A stretch of 64,000 nt of DNA from contig NZ_JACHWN010000008.1 in NCBI RefSeq assembly GCF_014191375.1, positions 222,315-286,314 on the forward strand, in the 5' to 3' direction. The number at the start of each line of letters is the position of its first letter. Within the stretch, counting starts at the first letter, position 1. Source of the stretch: Mesorhizobium sp. RMAD-H1 (GTDB lineage: Bacteria > Pseudomonadota > Alphaproteobacteria > Rhizobiales > Rhizobiaceae). The notes under the pieces were generated by a model. That model saw only the letters and a program-made list of their open reading frames with translations. It did not search any database and was not told the DNA's origin. Of the stretch, positions 9,886-18,851 are shown in pieces. The translations under genes and the position numbers were made by a program.

Positions 9886-11082
9886 ATGCAGGCTCCAAAT
9901 AAGCGGGATACCCGCATCGATGTGTTCAGGGCGCTGGCGCTGTTGACGATCTTCGTCAATCACGTGCCGGGTACGATCTACGAGCACATGACCCACAGAA
10001 ATCTGGGCTTCTCCGATGCGGCGGAAGCCTTCGTGCTCATTTCGGGCATCGCGGTCGGACTTGCCTACGGGGCGAAATTCCAGCCCGGTAACCGTCTGCT
10101 GATGGGATTGAAGATGTGGCGGCGGGCAGGCGTGCTCTATATCACGCACATCATGACGACGATGGCGACGCTTGCCATCTTCTGCGGTGCGGCGATCTTT
10201 TTCAGGCGGCCGGAGTTCCTGTCCCACATCAATATCGAGCCGTTGATCAAGCATCCGGCCGAGGCGCTTTTCGGCATCGTCACGCTCGGCCATCAGCTCG
10301 GCTATAACAACATCCTGTCGATGTATGCGGTGCTTCTCCTGATGACGCCGGCTTTCCTGCTGCTGGCGCGTGCAAGCCTGCGCCTGATGGTCGGCGTCTC
10401 GGGCCTCCTCTGGCTTCTCGCCGGCATCTATCGAATCGCGCCCCATAATTATCCCACCGACGGGGTCTGGTTCCTTAACCCTCTGTCATGGCAGTTCCTG
10501 TTCGTCATCGGCATCGCCGGTGTCCTGCATGTGCGCCGTGGCGGGCGCATTCCGGCCAATCCATGGCTGGTGGGGGCATCGGTGGCCTATCTGCTCCTGG
10601 CTCTCGCCTGGGTGCGCCTGCCTTTGTGGGGCATCAATACTTCGATGGGCCTGCCTGCCGTCCTGACGGGTTTCGACAAGACCTTCCTGTCGGCGCCGCG
10701 GCTCCTGCACGTGCTGGCGGCGAGCTATCTGATCGTGGCGATCCCGGCGCTCTCCAATGTGGCGCGCCTGGCGCCCGACCATCCGCTGGCGATCCTCGGC
10801 AAGCATTCACTGCCGATCTTCGTCGCGGGCACGATCCTCGCCATGGCGGCCCAGGTGATGAAGCTCGTCAATCCCGGCGGTCTTCCCTATGACACGCTCT
10901 TGATCGCCACCGGCATCGTGGTGCAGTTCGCGCTGGCCTATTATCTGGAATGGCTGCCGCGCCTCGGCTGGGGCGGCAAGGGCTCCGCGAAGCCGGCTAC
11001 CCCGGCCTTGCCCGCCGCCGCGCCGGATCCGTTGCCCGGCAATGATTTTCCGGCAGGAAAGCCGGTGCTCCAGCCTGTCTGA
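9886..11082 (+). CDS. opgC: OpgC-family membrane acyltransferase
   Basis: 398 residues with about ten hydrophobic helices and a short proline/alanine-rich tail. The N-terminus RDTRIDVFRALALLTIFVNH carries the conserved Arg-Asp and His positions of the OpgC / acyltransferase-3-like family. OpgC adds succinyl groups to osmoregulated periplasmic glucans (cyclic beta-glucans in rhizobia and Brucella), giving them negative charge. No glucan synthase gene is in the window. The ATG has AGGA seven bases upstream. Confidence 0.78.
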   Translation: MQAPNKRDTRIDVFRALALLTIFVNHVPGTIYEHMTHRNLGFSDAAEAFVLISGIAVGLAYGAKFQPGNRLLMGLKMWRRAGVLYITHIMTTMATLAIFCGAAIFFRRPEFLSHINIEPLIKHPAEALFGIVTLGHQLGYNNILSMYAVLLLMTPAFLLLARASLRLMVGVSGLLWLLAGIYRIAPHNYPTDGVWFLNPLSWQFLFVIGIAGVLHVRRGGRIPANPWLVGASVAYLLLALAWVRLPLWGINTSMGLPAVLTGFDKTFLSAPRLLHVLAASYLIVAIPALSNVARLAPDHPLAILGKHSLPIFVAGTILAMAAQVMKLVNPGGLPYDTLLIATGIVVQFALAYYLEWLPRLGWGGKGSAKPATPALPAAAPDPLPGNDFPAGKPVLQPV

Positions 11083-11181
11083 TCGATTGGGGGCGGCGCC
11101 TGGCAGAGATGCCGGCGCCGCTTTCGGTCATGGGAGGCCGGTTCAGAAACGACACAGATGGTTCGACAATTCTTAACCGGG

Positions 11182-11196
11182 TTAACCCTTCATTAA
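11182..11196. promoter_or_regulatory. CtrA full binding site (TTAA-N7-TTAA) before small RNA
   Basis: TTAA-CCCTTCA-TTAA, a perfect match to the CtrA consensus, with a further TTAA at 11173-11176 five bases upstream. It lies 20-40 bases before the predicted start of the candidate small RNA, the position expected for a CtrA-controlled promoter. CtrA is the cell-cycle response regulator of alphaproteobacteria. Confidence 0.6.
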
Positions 11197-11218
11197 TCCT
11201 AAGCGTGTTAAATGCTTG

Positions 11219-11315
11219 ATATCCAGTTCGTCTGGATACTTACCGAGTGGTTTTGCCACTCTGTTTGACGCCTCCCTGTTAAACTCCTGAGAGCCGCCTT
11301 TGCGGCTCTTTTTTT
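11219..11315 (+). ncRNA. Candidate trans-acting small RNA, suhB/mmgR (αr8)-like
   Basis: No ORF. Three stem-loops in a row: TATCCAG/CTGGATA (11220-11238), GAGTGG/CCACTC (11245-11261), and an intrinsic terminator AGAGCCGC-cttt-GCGGCTCT plus seven T (11290-11315). The unpaired stretch between the last two holds CCTCCCT, an anti-Shine-Dalgarno sequence, placed as in the suhB/mmgR small RNAs of Hyphomicrobiales. A TTAAAT box at 11208-11213 could be its -10. The 5' end is estimated. Family membership is from memory of the motif, not from a covariance search. Confidence 0.6.
11290..11315 (+). terminator. Intrinsic terminator of the small RNA
   Basis: Eight-base-pair GC-rich stem with a CTTT loop followed by an uninterrupted T tract. 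It ends the candidate small RNA and is well separated from the rcdA promoter region. Confidence 0.85.
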
Positions 11316-11347
11316 GTTCACAATTTTTTGGGAAAGGGTGGATTGCA

Positions 11348-11362
11348 TTAACCCTTTCTTAA
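11348..11362. promoter_or_regulatory. CtrA full binding site upstream of rcdA
   Basis: TTAA-CCCTTTC-TTAA, a perfect CtrA consensus, 175 bases before the rcdA start codon and 33 bases beyond the preceding terminator. rcdA is a CtrA target in Caulobacter, so the site fits known regulation. Confidence 0.65.
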
Positions 11363-11536
11363 ACATAACCTTGCGCGACAGTGTATTGCGAGGCAGTTTG
11401 CGGTGGAATTCATGGCCCAGCCTGTTTCGTCCGCTTCCGGTTCGTGGTGGAACCGGGGCAACGACGGACAGGCTTTGTCGGTTAACTGAACGATATCCGC
11501 CGTGAACAATGGCGATGCGGGGTTGCGAAGAGTATC

Positions 11537-12061
11537 ATGATTGAACATGAGTGCCGGAACGACAATACCATTCGGTTGGCCGAGCGCGTCGTCTTCTCCG
11601 ATTCGTTCAAACCCCTCTACAAGGAAGGCATGGGCCTGGTCGAGGAAGCCGCGGCCTATCTCGACGGTGCCGGTCGTGATGAATCGAAAGCCCTGTCGCG
11701 CTCCGCGGCGACCTTCTATGCCGCCGAATCGATGCGCCTGACGACGCGCTTGATGCAGATCGCCTCCTGGCTTCTCCTGCAGCGTGCCGCGCGCAACGGC
11801 GAACTGACCCGCGAGCAGGTGGCGCTGGAAAAATCCAAGGTCCGCCTCGATACGCCTTCGGCCGCGGATACCCTGCCGGGCTGGGCGGAAATGCCTGCGG
11901 ATTTCGTCGATCTCATCGAACGGTCGCTGCGGCTGCAGGATCGCGTGCGGCGCATGGATGACGAGATTTATGGCGAGCACAGCCCGTCGCGTGCGGCGGC
12001 GAACAGCAATCCGGTATCGGACCAGCTGGTGCTTCTGCAGACGGCCTTCGGCGGACGCTAG
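11537..12061 (+). CDS. rcdA: RcdA-family (DUF1465) protease adaptor, regulator of CtrA degradation
   Basis: 174 residues, all helical in appearance, with the RLAERVVFSDSFKPLYKEGM block that marks the DUF1465/RcdA family. In Caulobacter RcdA links the primed ClpXP-CpdR complex to substrates such as CtrA for timed proteolysis at the cell pole. The C-terminal tail (SPSRAAANSNPVSDQLVLLQ) is probably disordered, as in the known protein. The upstream CtrA box suggests that CtrA drives synthesis of its own degradation adaptor. Confidence 0.8.
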   Translation: MIEHECRNDNTIRLAERVVFSDSFKPLYKEGMGLVEEAAAYLDGAGRDESKALSRSAATFYAAESMRLTTRLMQIASWLLLQRAARNGELTREQVALEKSKVRLDTPSAADTLPGWAEMPADFVDLIERSLRLQDRVRRMDDEIYGEHSPSRAAANSNPVSDQLVLLQTAFGGR

Positions 12062-12191
12062 ATTCCAGAGTGAGACGGTAAGCAGCGGGACAGTGGGCAG
12101 AGAAGCTGCTGCTCGCTGAGCTGCGAAGGTTGTTTCCCTTTTGTTCACATTTCTGCTGTCAAGTGCGCCTGTCAAACGATAAGGTCTGCAC

Positions 12192-12707
12192 ATGAAGGAA
12201 GCGATTCGGATCATCGGCATAGACCCGGGGCTCAGGCGCACGGGCTGGGGCGTGGTGGAAACGCTTGGCAACAGCTTGCGCTTCATTGCCGCCGGCACGG
12301 TGAAATCGGACGACAAGATGGATCTGGCCTCCCGCCTTTGCCAGTTGCATGAAGGGCTTTCAACGATCTTCCATCAGCACATGCCGCATGAGGCGGCGGT
12401 GGAGCATACATTCGTCAACAAGGATGCCTCCGCGACGCTGAAGCTCGGTCAGGCGCGCGGCATCGCCATGCTCGTGCCCGCGCAGGCGGGCCTGAGGGTG
12501 GCCGAATATGCGCCCAATGCGGTCAAGAAGGCGGTGATCGGCGTCGGGCATGGCGAAAAGCAGCAGATCCACATGATGGTCAAGGTGCTGATGCCGAAGG
12601 CCGCCTTCGACACCAGCGACGCCGCGGACGCGCTGGCCATCGCCATCTGTCATGCCCATAACAGGCAAAGTTTTCTTGGAAGCGGGAGGCTCGCGGCAAT
12701 CGCATGA
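12192..12707 (+). CDS. ruvC: Holliday junction resolvase RuvC
   Basis: 171 residues. RNase H-like nuclease that cuts Holliday junctions symmetrically after RuvAB migration. The four catalytic acids are present: D11 in [15 protein letters not shown]71 in AAVEHTF, and D143/D146 in TSDAADALA. Its stop overlaps the ruvA start by 4 bases (ATGA), so the two are translationally coupled. I looked for a GTTC-N7-GTTC LexA box upstream and did not find one. Confidence 0.96.
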   Translation: MKEAIRIIGIDPGLRRTGWGVVETLGNSLRFIAAGTVKSDDKMDLASRLCQLHEGLSTIFHQHMPHEAAVEHTFVNKDASATLKLGQARGIAMLVPAQAGLRVAEYAPNAVKKAVIGVGHGEKQQIHMMVKVLMPKAAFDTSDAADALAIAICHAHNRQSFLGSGRLAAIA

Positions 12708-13321
12708 TCGGCAAGCTCAAGGGGACTGTCGATGAAATCGACGAGGATCATGTGGTCATCGATGTGCATGGCGTCGGCTATATCGCCTATTGCTCGACGC
12801 GCACGCTCGGCAATCTGCCGGGGCCGGGCGAGGCGGCGACGCTGCTGATCGAGACCTATGTGCGCGAGGACGTGATCCGGCTCTATGGCTTCGCGACAAG
12901 GCTGGAGCGCGAATGGTTCCGCCTTCTGCAGAACGTGCAGGGGGTCGGCGCCAAGGTGGCGCTGGCAGTGCTCGGCACGCTTACGCCCTCCGATCTCGCC
13001 AATGCGATCGCGCTGCGCGATATCGCCATGGTCAGCCGCGCGCCGGGTGTCGGCAAGAAGGTGGCGGAGCGGATCGTCACCGAATTGAAGAACAAGGCGC
13101 CTGCCTTTGCCGGCGAAGCCTCGGGAACCATCGGGCTGAAGCAGGAGTTGGGCGAGGGCGTGGCGTCCGCGCCTGTCGCCGATGCCGTTTCCGCGCTCAG
13201 CAATCTCGGCTATTCGCGCGACCAGGCGGCCAATGCGGTGGCGGCGGCGCTGAAGCAGGCGGGCGAGGATGCGGATTCGGCGAAGCTCATTCGCCTGGGG
13301 CTCAAGGAACTGGCGCGGTGA
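12704..13321 (+). CDS. ruvA: Holliday junction DNA helicase subunit RuvA
   Basis: 205 residues. Domain I is an OB fold starting [20 protein letters not shown]. The two helix-hairpin-helix motifs follow ([15 protein letters not shown] and [13 protein letters not shown]), then a flexible linker and a small C-terminal domain III that contacts RuvB. RuvA tetramers hold the junction square-planar and load RuvB rings. It sits in the ruvCAB unit, 88 bases before ruvB. Confidence 0.96.
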   Translation: MIGKLKGTVDEIDEDHVVIDVHGVGYIAYCSTRTLGNLPGPGEAATLLIETYVREDVIRLYGFATRLEREWFRLLQNVQGVGAKVALAVLGTLTPSDLANAIALRDIAMVSRAPGVGKKVAERIVTELKNKAPAFAGEASGTIGLKQELGEGVASAPVADAVSALSNLGYSRDQAANAVAAALKQAGEDADSAKLIRLGLKELAR

Positions 13322-13409
13322 CGACCTGCCCAACGGGTTTTGCCTGCCTGACAGGCTTTGTCGGTTGTTCCGGATTGCCTGAGGTCGCGCCTCGTGCGAG
13401 GAGAGCGGC

Positions 13410-14447
13410 ATGAACGATGCCAACCGCCTGATTTCCGCCGACAAGCGCGGCGAGGATGTCGACAACACGCTGCGGCCGCAGACGCTGGACGATTTCGTCG
13501 GCCAGGCGGCGGCGCGCGCCAATCTGAAAGTGTTCATCGAGGCCGCGAAGACCCGCGGCGAAGCCTTGGACCATGTGCTCTTCGTCGGCCCCCCGGGGCT
13601 CGGCAAGACGACGCTGGCGCAGATCATGGCGAAGGAGCTGGGCGTCAATTTCCGTTCGACCTCCGGTCCGGTCATCGCCAAGGCAGGTGATCTGGCCGCC
13701 CTTCTGACCAATCTCGAAGATCGCGATGTGCTGTTCATCGACGAGATCCACCGGCTCAACCCGGCGGTGGAGGAAATCCTCTATCCGGCGATGGAGGATT
13801 TCCAGCTCGACCTCATCATCGGCGAGGGGCCGGCGGCGCGCTCCGTGAAGATCGACCTCGCACGGTTCACCCTGGTCGCGGCCACCACCCGTCTGGGTCT
13901 TCTGACGACGCCGCTGCGCGACCGCTTCGGCATTCCCGTCCGACTCAATTTCTATACGGTGGAGGAGCTGGAGCATATCGTGCGGCGCGGCGCGCGCATC
14001 ATGCAATTGGGCATCGCCGACGACGGGGCGCTGGAGATCGCACGCCGCGCCCGCGGCACGCCGCGCATTGCCGGGCGGCTATTGAGAAGGGTGCGCGATT
14101 TCGCGCTCGTCGCAGGTGCCGACACGGTCGACCGCAGGGTCGCCGACGAGGCGCTGCAGCGGCTCGAGGTCGACAGCCTCGGCCTCGACCAGCTCGACCG
14201 GCGCTATCTCAACATGATCGCCCGGAATTTCGGTGGCGGTCCCGTCGGTATCGAGACCATCGCCGCCGGTCTTTCCGAGCCGCGCGACGCGATCGAAGAC
14301 ATCATCGAACCCTATCTGATCCAGCAGGGCTTCATCCAGCGCACGCCGCGCGGGCGGCTCCTGACCGTCAATGCATGGAAACATCTGGGCCTGACTGCGC
14401 CCTCCGACCTCGCCCAGGCGCAAATCGGGCTGTTCGACGAGGATTGA
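13410..14447 (+). CDS. ruvB: Holliday junction branch migration ATPase RuvB
   Basis: 345 residues. AAA+ motor that pulls DNA through the RuvA-bound junction. Walker [10 protein letters not shown] is at residues 60-67, Walker B is LFIDEIHRL, sensor 1 is AATTRLG, and the C-terminal winged helix carries [11 protein letters not shown]. The ATG is preceded by AGGAGA. The gene converges with the GH5 hydrolase. Confidence 0.97.
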   Translation: MNDANRLISADKRGEDVDNTLRPQTLDDFVGQAAARANLKVFIEAAKTRGEALDHVLFVGPPGLGKTTLAQIMAKELGVNFRSTSGPVIAKAGDLAALLTNLEDRDVLFIDEIHRLNPAVEEILYPAMEDFQLDLIIGEGPAARSVKIDLARFTLVAATTRLGLLTTPLRDRFGIPVRLNFYTVEELEHIVRRGARIMQLGIADDGALEIARRARGTPRIAGRLLRRVRDFALVAGADTVDRRVADEALQRLEVDSLGLDQLDRRYLNMIARNFGGGPVGIETIAAGLSEPRDAIEDIIEPYLIQQGFIQRTPRGRLLTVNAWKHLGLTAPSDLAQAQIGLFDED

Positions 14448-14468
14448 CGCCGGTCTTCGTCAAGAGAG

Positions 14469-15734
14469 CTATTTCAAACCCACGCCTTTCAGGATGACAG
14501 GGTCGAGCGTGCCGCTTTCATCATCGGTGGTGATGCCGAAGGCGCCGCCCCACGACCAGACGGCCCAGGCATAGCCATAGCGCTCCGCCAGCGCAGTGAC
14601 GTCATGCAGATAGGCGGCGCGCCATTCAACCGGCATCCTGAAGGGATTGCCATATTCCTGCCGGATCATGCCGAATTCGCCGAGAAAGATGTCTTGCGGG
14701 GCGATGCCGTATGTCTTCGCCCAGGCATGCACGGTCCTGAACGGAGCTTCCATGGTCTTCGAAAGCTTCTCCGGCGTATCGATGAGCGCATATTGCTCAT
14801 CGAGATAGGCGAGAAGGCCGGCTTTGCGTTCCCGCGGCGCCTCATCCCCGATCCGTTGCCGGATATGTTCGAGGATCTGCTGCTGCTGCTGCGGCTTCGG
14901 AACGCTGTAGGGCGGATAGGGAATGCCGGTGACGTAGCGGATGAAATCGCCGGCCCATTGCGCGCCCTGATGGGTCAGGAGGAAGGGCTCATAGCTATGA
15001 AAGGTCCAGATGATGTTGTCGTCCGGAATGTCGCGCGGATCAAGGCGCGCCAGCAAATCGGCCCTTCCCCAGCAGCCGCCTGAAAGAACCAGGGTCAGCC
15101 GCGTGGCCGAAGACCGGGCGGCGGCGAAGAGCTTGTGCAGCTTCGGCGGCCATTCTCCGGATTGTGCCGGATCGCAATCGATCACCGGTTCGTTCATCAG
15201 TTCGAACGCCACCTGTTCCGGCGGTTCCCTGGAAAGCGTGCGGCCCATCGTGCGGACCACTTCCAGATAGCGGTCGAAGAGGGCGGGATCCGCCATGACT
15301 TCGGTCATGCCGGCGCTGCGGTTGTCGCCGGCAGGGAAGAGGTGGAGATCGACGACAGCCTTCAGCCCAGCCTGGTTGACGAGGCGGACAGACTGCAGCA
15401 CGCTTTCATAGAGGCGGTCGCGGAACGCCGCCGTCCGGCCGGAAAGGAAAGGCGAGGGGTCGACGGGGATGCGGACGAAATCGAAACCGGCCTTCTTCAG
15501 GGCGCGCAGATCCCCTTCATCGAGGGTCTTGCGCCATTCCGGATAAGGCAGGAGCACGTTCTCGTCATTCCAGCGGCTTTCATCGGGCCAGGTCGTCCAG
15601 ATATCGAGATTGACGCCGCGCTTCATCTTGAACGTGGCTGCGGCAACCGGAAAGCAGAGCGCTACGGCGACTGCGAGGCCCAATGACAGCCTCGGCATCA
15701 ACAGCTTCTTGAACATCATCGGCAAGGTTGCCAT
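14469..15734 (-). CDS. Exported glycoside hydrolase family 5 (cellulase-like)
   Basis: 421 residues with an N-terminal signal/anchor segment (LSLGLAVAVALCFPVAAA). The family 5 (beta/alpha)8 barrel shows its two catalytic glutamates: acid/base E182 in FELMNEP and nucleophile E353 in FLGEFGM. Conserved barrel motifs RIPVDPSPF and DLHLFP are also present. Likely substrate is a beta-1,4-glucan or related exopolysaccharide, possibly a self-made polymer; no cellulose synthase is in view. GAGG lies five bases before the ATG. It is divergent from ybgC with only 58 bases between. Confidence 0.8.
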   Translation of the reverse strand: MATLPMMFKKLLMPRLSLGLAVAVALCFPVAAATFKMKRGVNLDIWTTWPDESRWNDENVLLPYPEWRKTLDEGDLRALKKAGFDFVRIPVDPSPFLSGRTAAFRDRLYESVLQSVRLVNQAGLKAVVDLHLFPAGDNRSAGMTEVMADPALFDRYLEVVRTMGRTLSREPPEQVAFELMNEPVIDCDPAQSGEWPPKLHKLFAAARSSATRLTLVLSGGCWGRADLLARLDPRDIPDDNIIWTFHSYEPFLLTHQGAQWAGDFIRYVTGIPYPPYSVPKPQQQQQILEHIRQRIGDEAPRERKAGLLAYLDEQYALIDTPEKLSKTMEAPFRTVHAWAKTYGIAPQDIFLGEFGMIRQEYGNPFRMPVEWRAAYLHDVTALAERYGYAWAVWSWGGAFGITTDDESGTLDPVILKGVGLK

Positions 15735-15792
15735 CGCTTCCTCATCGCCAGTAATGGGTTGCAGGAAAATGCTTCCAACGAAAGGAACGCGG

Positions 15793-16281
15793 ATGAGCGA
15801 ACGAGACGGGCCGGCCGAGCATAATGCAAAGGCAGAGGAAGAAAAGGGGCTTTCCGGCGTCCTGGCGGAGGGCGGTCACCGGCTTCTGGCGCGGGTTTAC
15901 TATGCGGATACGGATTTTTCCGGCGTGGTCTATCACGGCCGCTATCTCGAATTTCTCGAACGCGGCCGCACGGATTTCCTGCGTCTGACCGGCATTTACC
16001 ATTCGGAGCTGGCGGACGGACTGCATGGCGAGCAACTCGTTTGGGTCGTCCGGCGCATGGAGATCGATTTTCGGGCGCCGGCGCGGATCGATGACGTCCT
16101 GGTGATCGAAACCCGGGTGGAGGATGTTTCGGGAGCGCGTATCCACATGCGGCAGGCGATCTTCCGGGGCGATGCGCTGTTGGTCGCGGCGAAGGTCGAG
16201 GCGGCACTGATAAACAGTGAAGGGCGGCCACGCCGCTTCCCCAAGGAATGGAAAGACGTTTTCCTGGCCAAGGCCCCATAA
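15793..16281 (+). CDS. ybgC: Tol-Pal-associated acyl-CoA thioesterase
   Basis: 162 residues from the ATG at 15793 (AAAGGAA ribosome site); longer in-frame extensions would run through the GH5 promoter region. Single hot-dog domain with the YYADTDFSGVVYHGRYLEFLE signature, where the Asp is the catalytic residue. YbgC hydrolyses acyl-CoA esters and is thought to act in phospholipid or envelope metabolism with the Tol system. It is followed by a 249-base gap and then tolQ. Confidence 0.9.
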   Translation: MSERDGPAEHNAKAEEEKGLSGVLAEGGHRLLARVYYADTDFSGVVYHGRYLEFLERGRTDFLRLTGIYHSELADGLHGEQLVWVVRRMEIDFRAPARIDDVLVIETRVEDVSGARIHMRQAIFRGDALLVAAKVEAALINSEGRPRRFPKEWKDVFLAKAP

Positions 16282-16530
16282 ATGTCGGACGGCTGTCAGA
16301 ATTGTCCGGAATCCTAACTCATCCTTAACCATAACAATCCATTAAATGGCGAAGTAGGGAACCAGGGGAACGGCCGTTTTACTCAAGCGCCTTCCTTTTA
16401 CCAAATTTAGCCGCAAGAAGCCGCGTTAGGGGGTAGTTAACCCTAAAACAGAAGCGGCGATTGCGACAACGAATGCGACCCTTGCCGCCCGGTCACAAGC
16501 CGGGCGTTTGGATTCGAGGATGGTGGACTT
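16282..16530. other. Leader region of the tol cluster
   Basis: A 249-base gap without a gene. It contains isolated TTAACC half-sites (16337 and 16438 areas) but no full CtrA box, and a stem-loop CGCCCGG-tcacaag-CCGGGCG (16486-16506) 24 bases before the tolQ ATG that could affect its translation. Confidence 0.4.
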
Positions 16531-17244
16531 ATGGAAAACATTGCGCTTGCGGCACCCAGCGCTGACGTCACTCTCTGGGGCCTGTTCATGCAGGCGAACT
16601 GGGTGGTCAAGCTCGTCATGCTCGGCCTTCTCGGCGCGTCGGTCTGGACCTGGGCGATTATCGTCGACAAGACGCTCGGCTTCGGCCGGGCGCGGCGCGC
16701 GCTCGACCGTTTCGAGCAGGTATTCTGGTCGGGGCAGTCGCTCGAGGAGCTCTACCGAAACTTGAGCGATCGCCGCGCCACGGGCATGAGCGCCATCTTC
16801 ATGGCGGCCATGCGCGAGTGGAAGAAGTCGTTCGAGAAGGGCGCCCGCTCGCCGATCGCCCTGCAGATGCGCATCGACAAGGCGATGGACGTGGCGCTGG
16901 CGCGCGAGAACGACAAGCTGGAAGCCCGGCTCGGCTTCCTGGCGACGATCGGTTCGGCCGCTCCCTTCATCGGTCTTTTCGGCACGGTCGTCGGCATCAT
17001 GACATCGTTTCAGGCGATCGCCGCCTCGAAATCCACCAATCTGGCGGTGGTTGCGCCGGGTATCGCAGAAGCGTTGCTTGCCACGGCCATCGGCCTTCTG
17101 GCGGCTATTCCGGCGGTTATCGCCTACAACAAGCTCTCCAGCGACGCGGGCAAGATCAGCGCGCGCATGGAGGGCTTCGCCGACGAGTTTTCCGCCATAC
17201 TCTCGCGGCAAATCGATGAGAAGCTGGCGCCGCGTAACCAGTAA
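16531..17244 (+). CDS. tolQ: Tol-Pal proton channel subunit TolQ
   Basis: 237 residues with three transmembrane helices: one at residues 20-45 and two in the C-terminal half. The TolQ/ExbB signature is present (GLFGTVVGIMTSFQAIAASK and AEALLATAIGLLAAIPAVIAYN). With TolR it forms the proton-driven motor that energises TolA during cell constriction and keeps the outer membrane attached. First gene of the tolQRAB-pal-cpoB unit. Confidence 0.96.
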   Translation: MENIALAAPSADVTLWGLFMQANWVVKLVMLGLLGASVWTWAIIVDKTLGFGRARRALDRFEQVFWSGQSLEELYRNLSDRRATGMSAIFMAAMREWKKSFEKGARSPIALQMRIDKAMDVALARENDKLEARLGFLATIGSAAPFIGLFGTVVGIMTSFQAIAASKSTNLAVVAPGIAEALLATAIGLLAAIPAVIAYNKLSSDAGKISARMEGFADEFSAILSRQIDEKLAPRNQ

Positions 17245-17274
17245 AAGCAGGTTCTAAACGCAGGAAGTTATGCC

Positions 17275-17724
17275 ATGGGCATGTCGGTGGGAAATCAGGG
17301 GCTGCAGTCGGGACGTCGCCGGCGGAGCCGCAAGAAAGCGCTGATAAGCGAGATCAACGTCACGCCCTTCGTGGACGTGATGCTGGTGCTGCTCATCATC
17401 TTCATGGTCGCGGCACCGCTCCTGACGGTCGGCGTGCCCATCGATCTGCCCGAGACCCAGGCGAAGGCGATGAACACGCAGACCACGCCCATCACCGTCT
17501 CGGTCAACGACAAGGGGCAGATCTATCTGCAGGAAACCGAGGTGGGGATCGACGAGGTGGTGCCCAAGCTCGAGGCGATCGCCAAGACCGGCTATGAGGA
17601 ACGCATCTTCGTGCGCGGCGACAAATCGGCAGATTACGGCACCGTCATGAGGGTGATGGCGCGCATTTCGGCGGCCGGCTTCAAGAATCTCGGTCTTGTG
17701 ACACTCCAGGAGCAGGATAGCTGA
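17275..17724 (+). CDS. tolR: Tol-Pal channel/periplasmic subunit TolR
   Basis: 149 residues. A basic N-terminus ([10 protein letters not shown]) is followed by one membrane helix carrying the proton-pathway aspartate D34 in [15 protein letters not shown] periplasmic domain follows, ending [23 protein letters not shown] precedes the ATG. It lies 30 bases after tolQ and 7 before tolA. Confidence 0.96.
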   Translation: MGMSVGNQGLQSGRRRRSRKKALISEINVTPFVDVMLVLLIIFMVAAPLLTVGVPIDLPETQAKAMNTQTTPITVSVNDKGQIYLQETEVGIDEVVPKLEAIAKTGYEERIFVRGDKSADYGTVMRVMARISAAGFKNLGLVTLQEQDS

Positions 17725-17731
17725 CGCCATC

Positions 17732-18796
17732 ATGAAGGCTGGCCTGACATCCTCTGCGATCTTGCATGCTATCGTCATCGGGTGGGGATTGTTCTCCTTC
17801 TCGTCGCCGAAGAGCTTTGACGTGTCCGACGCCGAGGCGCTGCCGGTGGATATCGTGCCGATCGAGTCGATCACGCAGGTGCAGCAGGGCGACAAGAAAG
17901 CGGCGATGAAGGAGAAGCCGGCGCCGAAGCCGACGAGCAAGCCGCAAACGGTCGAGAACGCCGAGAATGCCGGCGACAACGAAGTGGACCTGAAGACGCC
18001 GCCCAAACCGGATGCGAAGCCCAAGCCGGTCGAGACGGCGGAGGCTGCCAAGCCGGAACCCAAACCCGTGGAAAAGCCCGAGCCGCTTCCCGATCCCAAG
18101 CCCGAGCCGAAACCGGAACCCGCCAAGGTTCCGGCCACGGAAGTTCAACCGCAGCCTCAGCCCAAACAGGAAGTGAAGCCTGACCCTGTGGCTGAAGCGA
18201 TCGAAAAGCAGACGGAAAGTCCTGACGCAGAGGCCGTCAAGCTTCCCGACAAGGTGCCAGCGCCTGATGCCAAGCCGAAGCCGCCGCAGGCGCAGACGGC
18301 CAAGACGCCGGATCGCAAGCCGACCGAGCAGAAGGAAAAGACGGCATCGGCAGCGAAGGCCTCCTCGCAGGAGAAGGACGCCATCGCCGACGAGGTGAGA
18401 GCGCTTCTGAACCGGGAGAAGGCAGCGGGCGGCGGTGCGAAGCGTTCGTCGGAACAGGCTTCGCTCGGCGGCGAAAGGAATACCGGCGGCTCGAAGCTCA
18501 GCCAGAGCGAGATGGACGCGCTGCGCGGCCAGATCGCCCGGTGCTGGAACGTGCCGGCCGGGGCGGCCGACGCCAAGGGATTGCGCGTCACGGTGAAGAT
18601 GAGGCTCACCGAGGCGGGCGAGATCGAAGGTGCGCCCGAGGTCGTTTCCGGCGGTGGCGATTCCGGCATAGGCAGGGTTGCCGCCGAGAGCGCCCGGCGT
18701 GCCGTCATCCGCTGCGCGCCCTACAATCTGCCACGCGACAAATACGACGCCTGGGCCGACGTGATCGTCAATTTCGACCCCAGCGAGATGTTCTGA
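17732..18796 (+). CDS. tolA: Envelope-spanning protein TolA
   Basis: 354 residues: an N-terminal membrane helix ([14 protein letters not shown]), a long Lys/Pro/Glu-rich periplasmic stalk at about residues 60-190, and a C-terminal TolA/TonB-like domain ([20 protein letters not shown] onward). The stalk is built of KPEPKP-type repeats and is a likely EF-P client. TolA relays proton motive force from TolQR to Pal and TolB in the outer membrane. Sequence conservation is low outside the two ends, as usual for the family. Confidence 0.9.
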   Translation: MKAGLTSSAILHAIVIGWGLFSFSSPKSFDVSDAEALPVDIVPIESITQVQQGDKKAAMKEKPAPKPTSKPQTVENAENAGDNEVDLKTPPKPDAKPKPVETAEAAKPEPKPVEKPEPLPDPKPEPKPEPAKVPATEVQPQPQPKQEVKPDPVAEAIEKQTESPDAEAVKLPDKVPAPDAKPKPPQAQTAKTPDRKPTEQKEKTASAAKASSQEKDAIADEVRALLNREKAAGGGAKRSSEQASLGGERNTGGSKLSQSEMDALRGQIARCWNVPAGAADAKGLRVTVKMRLTEAGEIEGAPEVVSGGGDSGIGRVAAESARRAVIRCAPYNLPRDKYDAWADVIVNFDPSEMF

Positions 18797-18851
18797 CGGT
18801 TTCAACAATTTTGCCAATCGAGTGCCAAGGACAAACGAGGTCCCCGACATT

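Noticed and set aside
12062..12191. LexA box before ruvC
   Set aside because: No GTTC-N7-GTTC or close variant is visible, so SOS control is not claimed.
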